Positions 34,201-46,890 of a stretch of DNA of 64,000 nt are shown here, in pieces. Every line of letters begins with the position of its first letter. Within the stretch, counting starts at the first letter, position 1. Made by a program: the position numbers and the translations under genes. Source of the DNA: Primula veris (Eukaryota; Streptophyta; Magnoliopsida; Ericales; Primulaceae); the NCBI GenBank assembly GCA_963682055.1, contig OY821741.1, positions 12,591,197 through 12,655,196 on the forward strand, read 5' to 3'. Below the pieces are notes generated by a model. It saw only the letters and a list, made by a program, of their open reading frames with translations. It was not told the origin of the DNA and ran no database searches.

Positions 34201-35379
34201 CATAAAGCACCAGTACGTATCTATTATCCCTATTTATATATTACTGAAGTTTATAACGATATTCATATCCTTATTTTGCCTGTTTTCCCAGGCTCCCACC
34301 TTGGTAGATTCTGGTCTGGATTTCTATCCTCAATGGTGACAGTTATGAGTTACAAGCATGGTTTCCATGTTTCTTCTAACCAGAGATCTATATTGATTTC
34401 AGGTATAACTTATTGCGTAAGAAATTTCCGGCAACATCTTTTACTGGATCACCTGTTCTTTCTGATGCTGGATTTGACTTGTTGAATAGACTTTTGACCT
34501 ACGATCCTGCTAAGGTACCATACACCTTGATAGTATTTTTTTAATCTTTTTTAGAAGGGCAAATATCACTTTTGTACACCAACCTGTTAGCTTCTAACTA
34601 GAAGCATACCATTCACTTTAAGTTTCGACATCAATCTACACCAACTTAAAAAAGTTAAACAGGTACACAAACTTAGAAAACATTTTTGGCATCAATCTAC
34701 ACAGAATTGAACAAATGGTACAACCAGCTATCAAAATTCTCATTTGCGCAAAAGTCTAACGTTCGACACTGGTCTACTTACTACACTGGTTCTTTTTGTG
34801 TGTGTCCATTAGGGCTTAGTACACCAACTTGATTGAACAAGTAGAGTACCTTGTGAGTGCTTTTGAGTGGAAATTTTAATTCTCTTTTTACTAAATTTAG
34901 CTTTGTGTAGTAAATGTGAAATTTGATAGTATGGTGTACTATTGTTACAAGAGGAGTGGCTGGAAAGGTTGGTAGACAAAAAGGATAAGTTTCCCTTTTT
35001 AAAGTATGTTCCCTTTTCATGTTTAACTTATGGTCCTTATCCACTCATCATTTAAGCTAATTGTAAAGTTCGTGTTTATTTTACAGAGAATATCAGCTGA
35101 AGATGCTTTAAAGCACGAATGGTTCAGTGAAGTTCCCCTACCGAAATCAAAAGAGTTTATGCCAACTTTTCCAGCTCAGCATGCACAAGACAGGTATTTT
35201 ATTACATAAAAAAAATTAATAAAATGTCCAGTGTTGCTTCCTTTTTTTATTTTTTATTTTTATTTTTATTTAATTTCAGGCGGTTGAGAAGAGTAATGAA
35301 GAGTCCAGATCCTTTGGAAGAGCAGCGTAGGAAGGAATTGAAGCAAAAGGAATTGGGGACCAGTGGTTTGTTTGGTTGA
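31268..35379 (+). CDS. CDKG2: Cyclin-dependent kinase G (CDK11/PITSLRE-like), six exons, two frame disruptions
   Basis: Exons: 31268-33091, 33555-33690, 34125-34212, 34403-34514, 35087-35193 and 35280-35379, all with GT-AG introns. Together they encode about 788 residues if two indels are bridged. The N-terminal part is charged and Ser/Pro-rich with two PPPLPKSYR blocks. The kinase domain begins near [15 protein letters not shown] (32590). It has VALKK, the family hallmark PLTSLRE helix (32715-32735), HRD (32958-32966), DFG (33018-33026), and it ends ...ELGTSGLFG, as in plant CDKG proteins, which pair with cyclin L and act in splicing and meiosis. Breaks: a C8 run at 31943-31950 carries one base too many, ending the first frame at 31969, and exon 3 lacks one base near 34140 (at the expected L-G-T-P). 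These are either sequencing/assembly indels or signs of a dying copy. The usual DFGLARQ and RAPE read DFGLSRQ and RSPE. The symbol is by similarity to Arabidopsis CDKG2. Confidence 0.85.
33772..33969. mobile_element. Small repeat element in CDKG intron 2
   Basis: Inverted ends agtggttccta (33772) and taggaaccact (33969) enclose repeated 'ggtccccatagtttcag' type blocks (four variants). It looks like a small non-autonomous element inside the second intron, clear of the splice sites. No clear target duplication. Confidence 0.5.
34545..34830. repeat. Repeat-like insertion in CDKG intron 4
   Basis: The phrase 'tgtacaccaac' or 'tctacacc-aact' recurs at about 34575, 34635 and 34820, resembling common plant intronic mobile fragments. 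No boundary can be fixed. Confidence 0.3.
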
Positions 35380-38300
35380 AAGAAAATGACGGTGTTTAAA
35401 ACCTTTGACTTCTGGGTTACTTCAGATAAAATTATTTCTAATTTTACAGGGTAGAGCCATCTGAGGTCAGAGAGATGCTTTAAAACGAAGTTCCTTACAC
35501 TGTCTACGACACGCTGATTTTAAGGTGTGACAGGAATAGCTTTTGTTTTGGAGATGTTTAGATTTAAGCTTGTGTAACATATTTCAATCATATAATGTGA
35601 AACAATTTTCTTGGAAGTTTATATATGTGCACCTTTTTATTTTAATGGAATTTTGGAGTTCTGCCTATTTTTAATCATTGTTTGTGTTTGCAAGCGACGG
35701 TTGGGGTAATGCCGATGGCAGAGTTCTTAGCTTTTATTGAAGAAGATTTGACCAACATTTACCACTTTGAAGGTAATAGATCATACCCGATGTACATATT
35801 TTGTTAAGGGTTTGGACTTTGGAATATTTCTATTGCAAATTTGCTCTTGGAGCATGGTTGATGGATGATTGGTGATCACCTCTGTATGAGAGGATGTGTC
35901 TTAAGAATATTTCTCACTCACGTTCTACGATATGGTGTGAAAAAAATGCGGACAAGGACACTTTTGATATAAAATTGGCCAAAACTAAAATACTGATATC
36001 GGAAACTTGAAAAGAAAAGAGGGAGATGTAGTTATCATATTGCAATACAAAAATGAGTTTGATGTATAATATATGTTTAAGGTGTATGTTTGCACAAACT
36101 GTTGTCTGTGATTATCTCTCATTTATCATATAAAGTCTGGATGTTGAATGATGAAGCCTTCTGTTTTGCAAAGATTTTTCTGGTCAATATTAATGTGTCC
36201 TTGGCTCTTTCGGTGGCTATTAGGTTATCCTTGTTTTTTGTAATAATTCCCTTTCATTCTCATTTACGATTGGTGGCAACGCATCACATATTGTGAGGAT
36301 GGAAAATATGAAGCCTTTTTTTTTCCCGAAATTTGATTATGCGGGTTATTGTTTGTGTTAATATCTTACGTTATTAATGGCTATTGGTTATGTGTTTCTT
36401 CTGGATCTTGGAACAATTTTTTCTTGATTTTTTGTGATTGTCGTAGAAAATTCTCAGTGCAACCATAGACATGCTTATTTCATATTTAAAGACGTGTTAG
36501 TAGTTGGCTATGCTCTTTCCTTCCTTACTCGTTCACCTCACTATTCTTCTTCTTCTTTGTTTGTTCTGTTTTCTTTTTGGGATGTTATGATTTTACTTGA
36601 GAACTTGTAGCTACTTTATGACATTTGTCTGCAAATGTCACTGCAGTATTAAAGCAAGCATGTTCAGTCGGTTACATTGGCAACCTGGATTAGAAATAGA
36701 ATATCAAATTATGTTTTCGGTTCTTCAGGAGCTCATCTTGTAACTACATGCTCAATGAAGGTACCTTGTCATCCCTTGGTTAGCCTATCTTCTTGATACA
36801 TCTCTTTTTTCTTCTTTTTTAATCAACTTGACTAAATTTGTCAAACCATTACTAATCTTAACTTTTAGCATTTGTTAGAAATTAAAGCACTGATTCATAC
36901 TTTTCCCTTGGGTTCATTTTGTTGCAGCCTTTAAGCTGAAAAGTTGAATTTTTTGACATGGTAAAGTAGCTAGCTATACAATTCAACCTCAAGTAACCTG
37001 TCCCAAAATTGTCCCCACCGTGGCGATCACTGGAAATAGTCACACGTGTACATACACTGTTGCTTACAGTTTTGTAAACCCTACCTATCATGAATTTTTT
37101 GACTAGTTCACCTAGTTAACAGTTTTCAGCTATGTATGGATACACGTGGGATGCTCTGATTTTTTTTTTGGAGTATCAGATACTGATACGATAGAAATAT
37201 ATGGGGGATACGCGTATTTATACTCGAAATGAAGTATCGTTAACTTTTTTGAGGTTTGACCGGTTGATACGTTTCTGGGTATGACACATTTACGTTTCTG
37301 GGCATGACGAGGTCAAAAAATATTATTGTTTTTGGAAATTTTGAGGAAAATATAAAAGCTTATGATGTAGTAGGCCAAAACAATTTATAACTTTTAAAGT
37401 ATTCTATCGATTTTTCTCCATAAGTACGTATACAAACATAAATATTACATATAACATCCATGTGATCACCAAACAGAGTTCTTTGATTCCACTCCAATCT
37501 TATCACAAGTTTTTGAGCATGTTTTTTTGTGTAGCTAGTGTTACCAGCAACCAGCAAGAACAATTTGCAACTAGTTTGACTATTTTGTAGCTACTCTTTA
37601 TATATATATATATTTAATTTATTTTATTAATATATATGCTTCAATGATTCCGCATTCCAAATTGTCGATCTTTGCCATATCATCGTATATTGGATACGGA
37701 TATAGGCAACATAGGTTTTCTGATCAGTGCATTAGAATTTTGTTTCTTCTTATTTAGTGCATATTTTGACAACATTTTTTTATCTTAGCTTTTTTAGCAT
37801 AGAAGTTAAGAATTTGCGGATTTTTTTAGCTCTTTCACATTAGATTTTCCAAAAATAAAAATTTATAATACCGTGTGTATGTTTATATACATTCACTTAT
37901 AAGTTAAAATAGGTGACCAATGACTTGTCAATAAGAATAATTTAAGTAGAAAGAGTTGCAGTGCTGCCAAACACTGCACTGTGAGTCTCCGGTTTTTTTT
38001 AGCATGTTTTTTTTCATTGCTTTTAAACCAAAATAACTGATGCCAAACGGGCCCTTAATACTCTACTACATTCACTTATTCGTTAAATTGGATGGGATGT
38101 GATGTCACATGACTGTTCCTTTAGGATGAGCTACAGTTTTGTACACCCAACTTAATGGAGGACTGAAGGAAATCAGATAAAAAAATTGGGATATGTTTTT
38201 CATCCGACAACATCTTCGAGAAGAAAACCCTAATCTTCAGCGACCATCTTCATTCTTAAACCATCCATTTAACTACTTCTATCTATAGGAAGAGAGATGG

Positions 38301-41163
38301 GATGATTGAGAGAGAAGAGTGTGTTTGTAGAGAGGCAGGATATGAAAAAAGACTTCCAAGGAAGGAGGGTAAGTTTTGCAGAAAATGAGGATGAAATTGA
38401 ATGTTGGATTAATGCAAACTTCCCAATTTGAAAAGTCGTTTAATGAAGCTACAGTTTCTTTGATTAAAAAAAACTGCATTTTTTTACCTTGAAGTCTAAA
38501 GCTTTTTTAAAGGTTATAAATCTAGCTTGCTGCTCATCCTAAGATGATCCAGCTTAAAAGCTAAATAAGCTGAAAACCTGTGTTAAAAAGCTCCAACAAA
38601 AAGATTCCTTGTTATCTGCAAGTCGGTTTCGTCGCCCCATTCTTTATAAACCTGGGAGATAATGCCAATTTGAACAAATAGTTTGTAGCTCATGAACTTC
38701 ATGTTTTAGGTCACTTTAGTTTGATTCTGTTGCCTGGTATGAAGGGTTTAGTGTGTTTGCTTTGCGTGATTTGTCTGCATGTGTCATGTTATGTAGGGGA
38801 CGATATGAATCTTGTCATTTCCGTCAGGTTGGTTTTTAAAGAAATGAATAGGGTGCGATTAAGTTTAATTTGCATATTACAGTAGATTTCAAGAGTATTA
38901 TCGTTTGTGTAAGTATGCTGCATCTTAAAAATAGTTCTTTGACTAATTGATCTGGGTAATTGTTATCGAACAATGGCTCCCTTCTTTTATGATATTTTTT
39001 TTTTATCTACGGAGCTTGCCTTTGATCTTGTTATGCTGTTTGTAATTAGTTACAAGATAGTCACCATTTTCTCGTTAGGTAAATAGAAATAACTTTAGTA
39101 TCCATGGTACTGCAATGATAGGATTTGTGTTCTAATAATTGCAAGTGGAAGGAGCTTAAGGCTAGGTGCCCTGCTCGTTCTGTCATAGACAGGTACTATG
39201 AGATTTCGATATTCAGACAAGAGTTCCTTTGTTCACTCAGTGTTATAATAATTCACTGACTTTGACGGCTTGCCGTTTCCTAACTCATAGGTTATATTTT
39301 TTATTTATGTTTTTTCTTTTTTTTTAATGTTTTTTTTTATGTAAGAAGAGATCAACGTTGAGTTACAGCCTTTTTTTCTTTGGTCCAAGAGTTGCAACTT
39401 ATTTATGTACCAGTTTCTATGTTTGTTTCACACCGATGCATTCGAAGGAAGCCTTAATAGTTTTACATGCAAATTTGTTTTCCTTCTATTTTTCTATTTT
39501 CTGTTTGCTTCTTAAAGATTTGTGCCCGTTTTTATATTTGTTCATAACCAATGCAGTTCAAGGAAAACCTTAATATCTTTACCTGCAAGGTTTATTTCTT
39601 TTTATGTTTTTGTTCTCTTTTTGCTCCTTAAAGAGTTGTGCCAGTTTGTTTGTTTGTTTGTTTGTTTGTTTGTCTGTTCAACAATCAACACCGATGCAGT
39701 TTTAAGGAAAGCCTTAATAGTTTTACCTGCAAGTTTCAGTTATTTCTATGTTTCTGTTCTCTTTTTCGTCCTTAAAGAAGAAAGATGCTATATTCGTGCA
39801 TTAGTTCACTGATTGGCTTACCTTGTGGTGGCAGCTGCTTCTACCACGAATGCATTCGGTGAGTCAATCGGTTGGCTATATTATTACTCCCTCAAGATAG
39901 GTTATGTGCTGGGTTTTTGCTGAGGATTACATATGAAATTAGCTTGTTTTTATGATTGGCGTATACTCACCTTTCCGAAACTTAAAACAAGATAAACTAA
40001 CACTACATAATAAGAGACTACACCGGGTCAGTTAACGTACTTAAAGTAGGGCGTCTTAAATTTATTCTAGTAAAATTAGGCATTCAATTGGCTGGAACAT
40101 TTGCTGATATTGGACTCCGCTCAAAGTACAACAACCTTGTTTTTGTTTTCTTTTAACGCTCATCTAATCATATCACATGGTTTCAATCTTTTGAAAACAG
40201 TTATTGATTATCTGATTGTAGGACGACAAGAGACCAGTGGCCCCTAGGTTTCTCAGAGAGCAACATTAAGCAAAATACATACTTCATCTGCTAAAGCCAT
40301 TGGTGACCTTATGACTCCAGTCTAAGAATCAACCATGCCCCCTGTGGAAAACTGCCACAAATCGTTTCAAATCCTTTAGTTTATCCCAAAGTCATGTTAG
40401 ATTTTGTAAAGAACTTGGATTTTCCTCCAAAATATATTGCCACATATCTTATTTTATCAAGTGCAACTATTGGGAAGGTCCAATTTTGACATATGCGACC
40501 TTGTATGAATGTTAAATGCTTCCCTGGTCTCATATTGTTGGCGGTGTTACGAAAAACTGAATCCAGGAGAAATGACATAATTATTGGCTAGTTTTTGAGT
40601 TAAATGACAAATTTAGTGGGCTGTTATGTCTTACGGGTTAGAAAGCTATACTCTAGAAAAGAAGACAACATTTTATTCAATACTTTTTGCTATCACAAAT
40701 GGGGACACAAATAAAATGGAATAGTGCAAGTGTGACCCATCAAAATAGTTCGTAGGAACTAGACATTTAGATAATTCAGATCTAAGATTAATTTTCAAGA
40801 GTACAAGTAATAGCGCAAACTTGATGAATCTGAACTGTTGGAAAACATTTCAAACCAACATGATTAATTCAATTGTAGCAATTTTACCAGGTACCGAGAA
40901 AAATTACGCAGCAGCTGCAATGCATCGTCTCAGATCACAATTTTCTGTCCAACGGTCCCAAAAAAGTAGTTGGAGACTAAAGATACATCACTATAGACTC
41001 TTTTGTGTGAACCATTGGATGCAAAATAAAGGCCCGAGTTTATGAACTGCTTCCATTACAAAGCGGTTGCTATCGTAGGTTTCCTCTTTTCTTTTTCTTT
41101 TTTGTAAAAAGTAAACATTATTCAAACCTGCTACACAAAAACCAACGTTATCTCAGCAGCAGC
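35380..41163. other. Long gene-poor interval between CDKG and the remorin gene
   Basis: The first few hundred bases are the CDKG 3' untranslated region. Beyond that I find no recognisable protein, RNA gene or structured transposon, only short unsupported frames. It includes the three-copy repeat at 39433-39790, described separately. Intron-like T-rich stretches with candidate AG acceptors occur, so an unrecognised non-coding transcript cannot be excluded. Confidence 0.5.
39433..39790 (+). repeat. Three diverged tandem copies, unit 115-142 bp
   Basis: Copies begin at 39433, 39548 and 39690 with 'accgatgcagtt' variants, followed by 'ccttaatagttttacctgc' and tttttgctccttaaag. A (tttg)n run near 39645-39670 lengthens the second unit. 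Open frames across it follow the repeat and are not gene-like. Confidence 0.7.
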
Positions 41164-41346
41164 TCAGGGGCGAAGCCAGGATGTGTAAATGTGGGGTGTC
41201 AAAATATATGTACAAGTAACATATTTTTAGGGGGTGTCAAATCTACACCTAAAAAGAAATTGTACTAAAAAAAAATTACATCACTTGGGATTTCTAAAAT
41301 TATAGGGGATGCCGTGGCATCCGATCGTCCCCACCTATCTTCCCCG
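41164..41346 (-). mobile_element. Mutator-like MITE, second copy
   Basis: Reverse-complement match to 28806-28989: ggggcgaagccagg at the left, then 'ttgtactaaaaaaaaatt', 'tcacttgggatttctaaa' and cttcccc at the right. A clear 9-bp duplication is not visible here. It lies just beyond the 3' end of the remorin gene. Confidence 0.6.
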
Positions 41347-41684
41347 TGTAGACTCAGCTTGTTAACTACATATACGGTTTTAGCATTTTTCTTTATCTAT
41401 CTATTTATCACAACACATGATTGTCTGCATTAATATTAGCTGTATTATTGGCTGAATAATCACTCTGTGCACATGAAAGAATGAACCAAAATTATTGCAA
41501 GTCTTATTGAAGTTTCTGACCGGTCGATAAATTTCACACTTCCACAAAGAGCTAGCCTATTAGACATGAATTTAATCTTTATAAAATCAATCCATAATAC
41601 AACTTCACACAAAAAGCAAAAATATGAAAGAGAAAGAAAGTTTACAATCAAGTGGGGTCAAAAGAAAAAACAAGTGACCAAAAG

Positions 41685-43511
41685 CTAGTAGCAACACAAA
41701 GAAGGCCATCTGAATGAGAATTTAGAAGGCAAATGCCCGGTTCGTCGTATATAATCAGCTCTCTCGGAAGTTCTAACCGCCTTTTCATTGAGTTTAGCTT
41801 CTGCGTTTGCACGTTTTTCTTCAGATATTCTCTTTGTTGCAGCGAGTTTGTTTGTGAACTTTTCTTGAGCCCGGGATTTCAATCTATCAGCCTTGACCTA
41901 TAAGGAAATGAAATATGTAATCAAAATTGGACCGACTACAAGCTCTTCCGAGCCAGTAAATCTTATTAACTTTTTAAAATCCATTGGTCATTTCCCAAAC
42001 GAGAGAAAATGATGAAATTGTACATATAACTCGTACTTAATTATAAAAAACCCGGATCTTAAAACACTTTTAAAGATTAGTAGATATGCTCTATGATTTT
42101 ACTACATATGCTACATGATGCTATACATTTTTACTCTTTGCTTTTAACTTTGATGTTAAATAATGCTACATTGTATGTATCAAATCTTAAGAAAGAATTG
42201 ATAATTCGAGGGTTTGAATATTAAGTACGTTTTTATGTACTAATCAATGATGTACCCTTTCCGAAACAGACACCACTAATGAATGTAATGTAAAATCAGT
42301 GATAGTCCTGTAATATGCACAAATTAGTTAAGAAGCGCCCCGTTCAGTAATAACGTGTAATTATTGCCATATGGGTTTTTTCCGGTTGCAGCTTTTAAAC
42401 GACTAAGTTGCTTCAATTGAGGCTGGATAAAAGACTCGGTTTATCCTGCTATATAACTTCGAAGTTCGAACTAGCAAACCCAAAAAAAAAAATACTCCAT
42501 CTATAAGCTCTAAAACTTGTGAATTTTTCGGGTCACCAAACCAGTAACACAACTTACGAATAAGATAACAATATGATCAATTTTGCAACAGACAAGTCCT
42601 AAATTACCTCGATTCTCTTCATCTCCATTTCAGCTTTCCTCAACTCATGATTCTCCCAAGCTTGAATCTTAACCTCTTCGCGCTTAAACCTGCAGATCCA
42701 CAGCAAAAAAACACATTAATTTCGAAACAAGCACATCCCATTTCATTAATGTTCGAAACAAGTCAAAATTTGATAATCAATTTAAAAAATGATCTACAGC
42801 TCATTACCTAGCTGTGTATTTAGCCCGTTCCGCCTCATCCCAAGCCAACGCACGGCTCTCCAAAGGACTCATCTTTTTCGCCTCCTCCGAATTCAGATTC
42901 TCATTTGAACGGATAAAATTACCCTCATTTTTATTAGTATCAGAATGCACCTCATTTAAATCTCTAACAGGCGAAGAAACTGGGCTTTTTGCCAAAGGTG
43001 ACCTGACCCTAATAGGAGTACCCGTCCTCGAGGGCTCTTGGCTAGCAATAGGCGTCATTTCTGTCCCCATATCCCTAACGCAGATCGACCTAATCACTGT
43101 ATCTGAATTTTTCGACATTTGATTAACTCGCCAAACGGACTCTTCACAGTCAATATTCTTCGTTTCCACTTCGAAATGAACCGAATTTTCCTCGTTTTCA
43201 TCTCCGTTTGGATAGTAATCATCCTCTTTTGGGACCGGAGCTATGAGCCTCCTATCGTCAGCATTCGAGTTCCTTGGCTTGGTTTTCAAAGGTTTCCTCT
43301 CCCCTCCTCTAGATAAGTTCACTATCCACTTCTGGGCGTCGTCCCATTTCGATGGGGTTGGTTTTCCAAGCCCTGTTCGGTGATTTATACCGCGATTTGC
43401 ACCGTTTCCTTTGTGAAAATCGAAATTGTTTTCGCTACTACTTGAAATTTCCTCTTTTGGGACATAATTCATACACCCTTTATCTTCTATAGATCTCATT
43501 TTTTTTGACAC
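41685..43511 (-). CDS. Remorin family protein (long N-terminal type), three exons
   Basis: Minus-strand exons 43511-42808, 42689-42608 and 41897-41685 join in phase with GT-AG introns to a 332-residue protein. Remorins are plant-specific proteins of the inner plasma-membrane face that organise nanodomains in immunity, symbiosis and cell-to-cell transport. The N-terminal half is disordered and charged and carries PTPSKWDDAQKWIV and MGTEMTPIASQEPSRTGTP, both typical of the long remorins. The C-terminal remorin domain starts near WDEAERAKYTARFKREE and continues as a lysine/glutamate coiled coil through KIQAWENHE and KLAATKRISEEKRA to YIRRTGHLPSKF. It ends in CCY, whose cysteines are likely S-acylated membrane anchors. 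A second in-frame ATG at 43499 could also serve as start. No breaks are seen. Subgroup is uncertain. Confidence 0.9.
42035..42245. repeat. Dispersed repeat in remorin intron 2
   Basis: Shares 'cttttaaagattagta', 'atgctacatgat' and 'acgtttttatgtactaat' with about 18935-19095. It lies within the intron between the second and third remorin exons. Boundaries are unclear. Confidence 0.4.
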
Positions 43512-44381
43512 TCTTAAGTAGTGTCACAAAATATTGTTTCAGGAAATTCAAGTGAAAATGAAAAACAGAAAACTAGAAACTTTCATATGCAAGTAAAGTG
43601 CAACATAACAACTCACACTATACCAAAACTACCCAAATCATTAAGTGTAAAAGAAATAGTGAATTTGAGATCTGGAAATACTGTACTAATCTGATAGAGC
43701 AACTTGAAGATAGGAAAAAGGGCAATAATGAAATGTTCATAAAAGGAAACACATACAACTAACTAACAGTCAATTTCTTTTATTTTATTTTCCATGTAAG
43801 TGTATAAATGAGCTCTTCCACTTAGTTACATAACAATACAAAGAGCAATAAAAACAGTCAGACCAATGATATCATGATAAATAAAACAATAAATTTCTTA
43901 CTCAAGAGACATAAGTATTAAATGCAATCCATCATATAATTGAGAAGAGTGACGAGTGTATGTATTGCAAATAGTACAAAGAATATTAAACACTTGAAGG
44001 TATGGGAATTGGAGGGTGGGCTATAGATGAATATGAGATCTATTGAACATTTAAAAATATTTAGTGTTTGTTATTTTTTTTTTTGCATGTAGAAACAAAA
44101 AAGCCTGTAAGCATGTGCACATGTGTAGGAAATGCAGAATGCATCAGGATTTATATTTATATACTACATTCAATATTTTTTTTTATGCATAAAAGTTATT
44201 GGTATTAGGATAATGTGTCCAAATGGTGGTCCTCACTGTTCTTTACTTGTTTTATTACTATTATCTCATATCAGCGTCACTATACTCTTCTATTTGTACT
44301 AGATTCAGTGACTACTTAGTTACTATAAATATAATAATATTAAAAAATACATACATTATGTCTACTTCTTATAGTTTTAAT
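43512..44381. other. Remorin upstream region
   Basis: AT-rich upstream region of the minus-strand remorin gene. I see no gene and no single convincing TATA box. Confidence 0.4.
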
Positions 44382-44584
44382 TAGTGGTGGGCAAAAAATC
44401 CACAAACCCGCCCCGTAACCCAATCCGTGCGGATTGGGGCGGATTGGGGCGGGTTGGATGTCAAAAAAAGTTAAATCCGCCCCGCCCCAATCCGTAAAAA
44501 AATTCGTGGGTTGGGTTAGGGTTGGGGTTTCCAAACCGCGGGTTAATCCACCCCAACCCGTTTCAATCCGCATATATATATTTC

Positions 44585-44635
<51 letters not shown>

Positions 44636-45357
44636 TAAATTTTCTCAAGATCTTTTTTTAATAAGAGTTTCTATATTATAATAGTATTGATTTAAGAAAA
44701 ATTATATATATAGACAAAAAAATTTTGGATTGTCCAAACTTAAGCTTAATGATTCGATTGATATATTGTCTTATAAATTCAATTTATTATCTCGTACTTA
44801 CAAAAAGAAGGAATTTTTAATCTGGGTCTAGGTAGTATGGGTGGTTAATTTATTTTTAAAAACTTTATTTGTAATTGAAGTATAGCCAAATATGAAGTTA
44901 TATAAAGTTATTACGAAATCTGTAGCTATTGAACTTGTGGATTCAATTAGCTATTGAACTTTATTTTGATTATGTTGATGAAGAATAATTTGTTTTGTTT
45001 TGTTTTGTTTTAGCTTTGTTACTTGTTCCGAACATTCTAAACGTATTTTGGTTGGCTTTTAGTTTATATTTCTATTTGAAAGATTTTTTTTAAAAAATAT
45101 TTAGGTAAATTATGCGAAAAAATGAAAAATTAATGACTAAAATGAAAATTCAAGAAACAATCCGCACCCAATCCGCCCCGCTTGATAATGGGTTGGGTTG
45201 GGTTGGGTTGGGTTGGGGTTTTAATTATAATGGGTTGGGTTGGGTTGGGTTGGGATTTGAATTTCACTAATCCGCCCCAATCCGTCCCGCCATTTATTTT
45301 ACGGGGCGGATTAGGATTGCGACCAATCCGCCCCAATCCGCCCCGTGCCCACCCCTA
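44382..45357. mobile_element. hAT-like non-autonomous element with exact 8-bp TSD
   Basis: 976-bp element starting tagtggtgggcaaaa and ending tgcccacccccta-type (tgcccacccct-a), flanked by exact duplications gttttaat (44374-44381 and 45358-45365). The subterminal zones are G/C-rich: 'ggattggggcggattgggg' at the left, a (gggtt)n run near 45190-45250, and 'ccaatccgccccaatccg' at the right. An (AT)n microsatellite lies at 44587-44630. Related to the 29168 element. No transposase. Confidence 0.8.
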
Positions 45358-46890
45358 GTTTTAATTGTTACTTATTATGTTTCAAATTTTCAATTGTAGC
45401 ATAATTAATTGGTTATCATAGTTAAATTATCACAGTGTTGGTCTTTTAATTTCCATCATAATCCACCGGTATCTCCGTTGGCAGAATTAGAATTGTGAAA
45501 TAGTGAGGCTGATTTAAAATAAAAAAAATTATATCTTATATGAAGTTATTTTACGGAATAGGAGGCTGACACACTAAAATTTAAACGTTTTGATCAAAAT
45601 ACATAGAAAAAATCTAAATCTATTTTTCATCAATATTTTTCAAAATAGGGGGGCTGCAGCCCCCGACTGCGCCTATCTAGTTCATTCCCGGCTATATCTC
45701 GATACACAAAGTTTTTTTTATCAATGTTATTTCTGGTTAAATAGTTGTCAATAAATCTACAAATTAATTTCGAACATAAATGCATATAAATGCTGAGTTT
45801 ATGTTTAAAATTGACATAGGATAACGATAAGTTTGTTATTTAGGATTTTTCTTTGTGATAATAGCATTTGAGTTTAGTAATTATCTCAACAAACTCTACC
45901 TATCCCCTATTATATACATATCTCTTTACTGGAGTTTAATATATTAATAAGATACCACAAATAATTCTACATACAATTATTATATCACTATTATTCTTGT
46001 TTCTCTTTAAGGCATCATCATAGACCTTATTGACTTGAGAGGTGTGAGAAATTAGTAGATGACTCTGTTAGCGTCTACATCGTGTAGATAAGTGGTTGCA
46101 GCCGTATTCAAAAAGCTAGTAAAACAATCATTCTTTCCACTGCAGGTATATCGTAATACTCTTTTTAGTTGTGATAATTATTTATTTATTTATTAGATAA
46201 ATTGTATGATTTACCAATATTGGTATCAGAGCTTAGAAGATTGTTTTCGCTCTAGAATACGGATATATAAAACTATGTGTTTGTAACATTTATAAATAGA
46301 ATAAGACTTCGTATGTTTTGTATGCGTTTTTTATTTATTTATTTATTATAATTGATATGTTACCGTTATAATAAATATGTCATACAAAAATTGTTGTTAC
46401 ATGTAGACATATTTGGTGAAACTTATAGAACACTTGTATTTTTTAAACTATACATTTAAGTATTTCACCCTATCCTATTATTGTTTGTTTTAAGCAAAAA
46501 ATGACATTAATACCCTTCGTCTGAATTTAAGGGCTCTTCTAATTTTTTCCATTCACCTTAGATATAAAGAACCAAATATCCCTTAAGCTTATTAAAGTAA
46601 TTATTAAAGAAATTAAATAATAAAGTAATATGTATATAAAGAGTAATATTAGTGATTATGAAATAATGTCGTGTAAAATGAGAGGTAAATGACGATTTTC
46701 AAGCTAAATTTAAGGTGTTGTACATAGAACTTGATGCAGTTACTTTCTGGATGTCAATGTTTTTTTTGGCCAAATTATATGTCAATGTTAATTGTTAAAC
46801 CAATATCAAACCGAACGAGAGAACACCATATTTTGTCAAACTCTCATCAAGCACTCTTCAACTCAACCCTTAAGTTTTTGATCCATTTTT
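45358..46890. other. Intergenic with fossil Copia primer-binding site and a G/C palindrome
   Basis: No gene seen. tggtatcagagc at 46221-46232 is the complement of the initiator tRNA-Met 3' end, the usual Copia primer-binding site, so the upstream few hundred bases may be a decayed LTR. I cannot find a paired LTR. A perfect palindrome, gggggctgcagccccc, sits at 45649-45664 within a repeat-like stretch (45480-45690). Confidence 0.45.

Noticed and set aside
39358..39812. Frames of 71 and 96 codons
   Set aside because: They run through a tandem repeat and a (tttg)n microsatellite and give Phe/Leu-rich nonsense.
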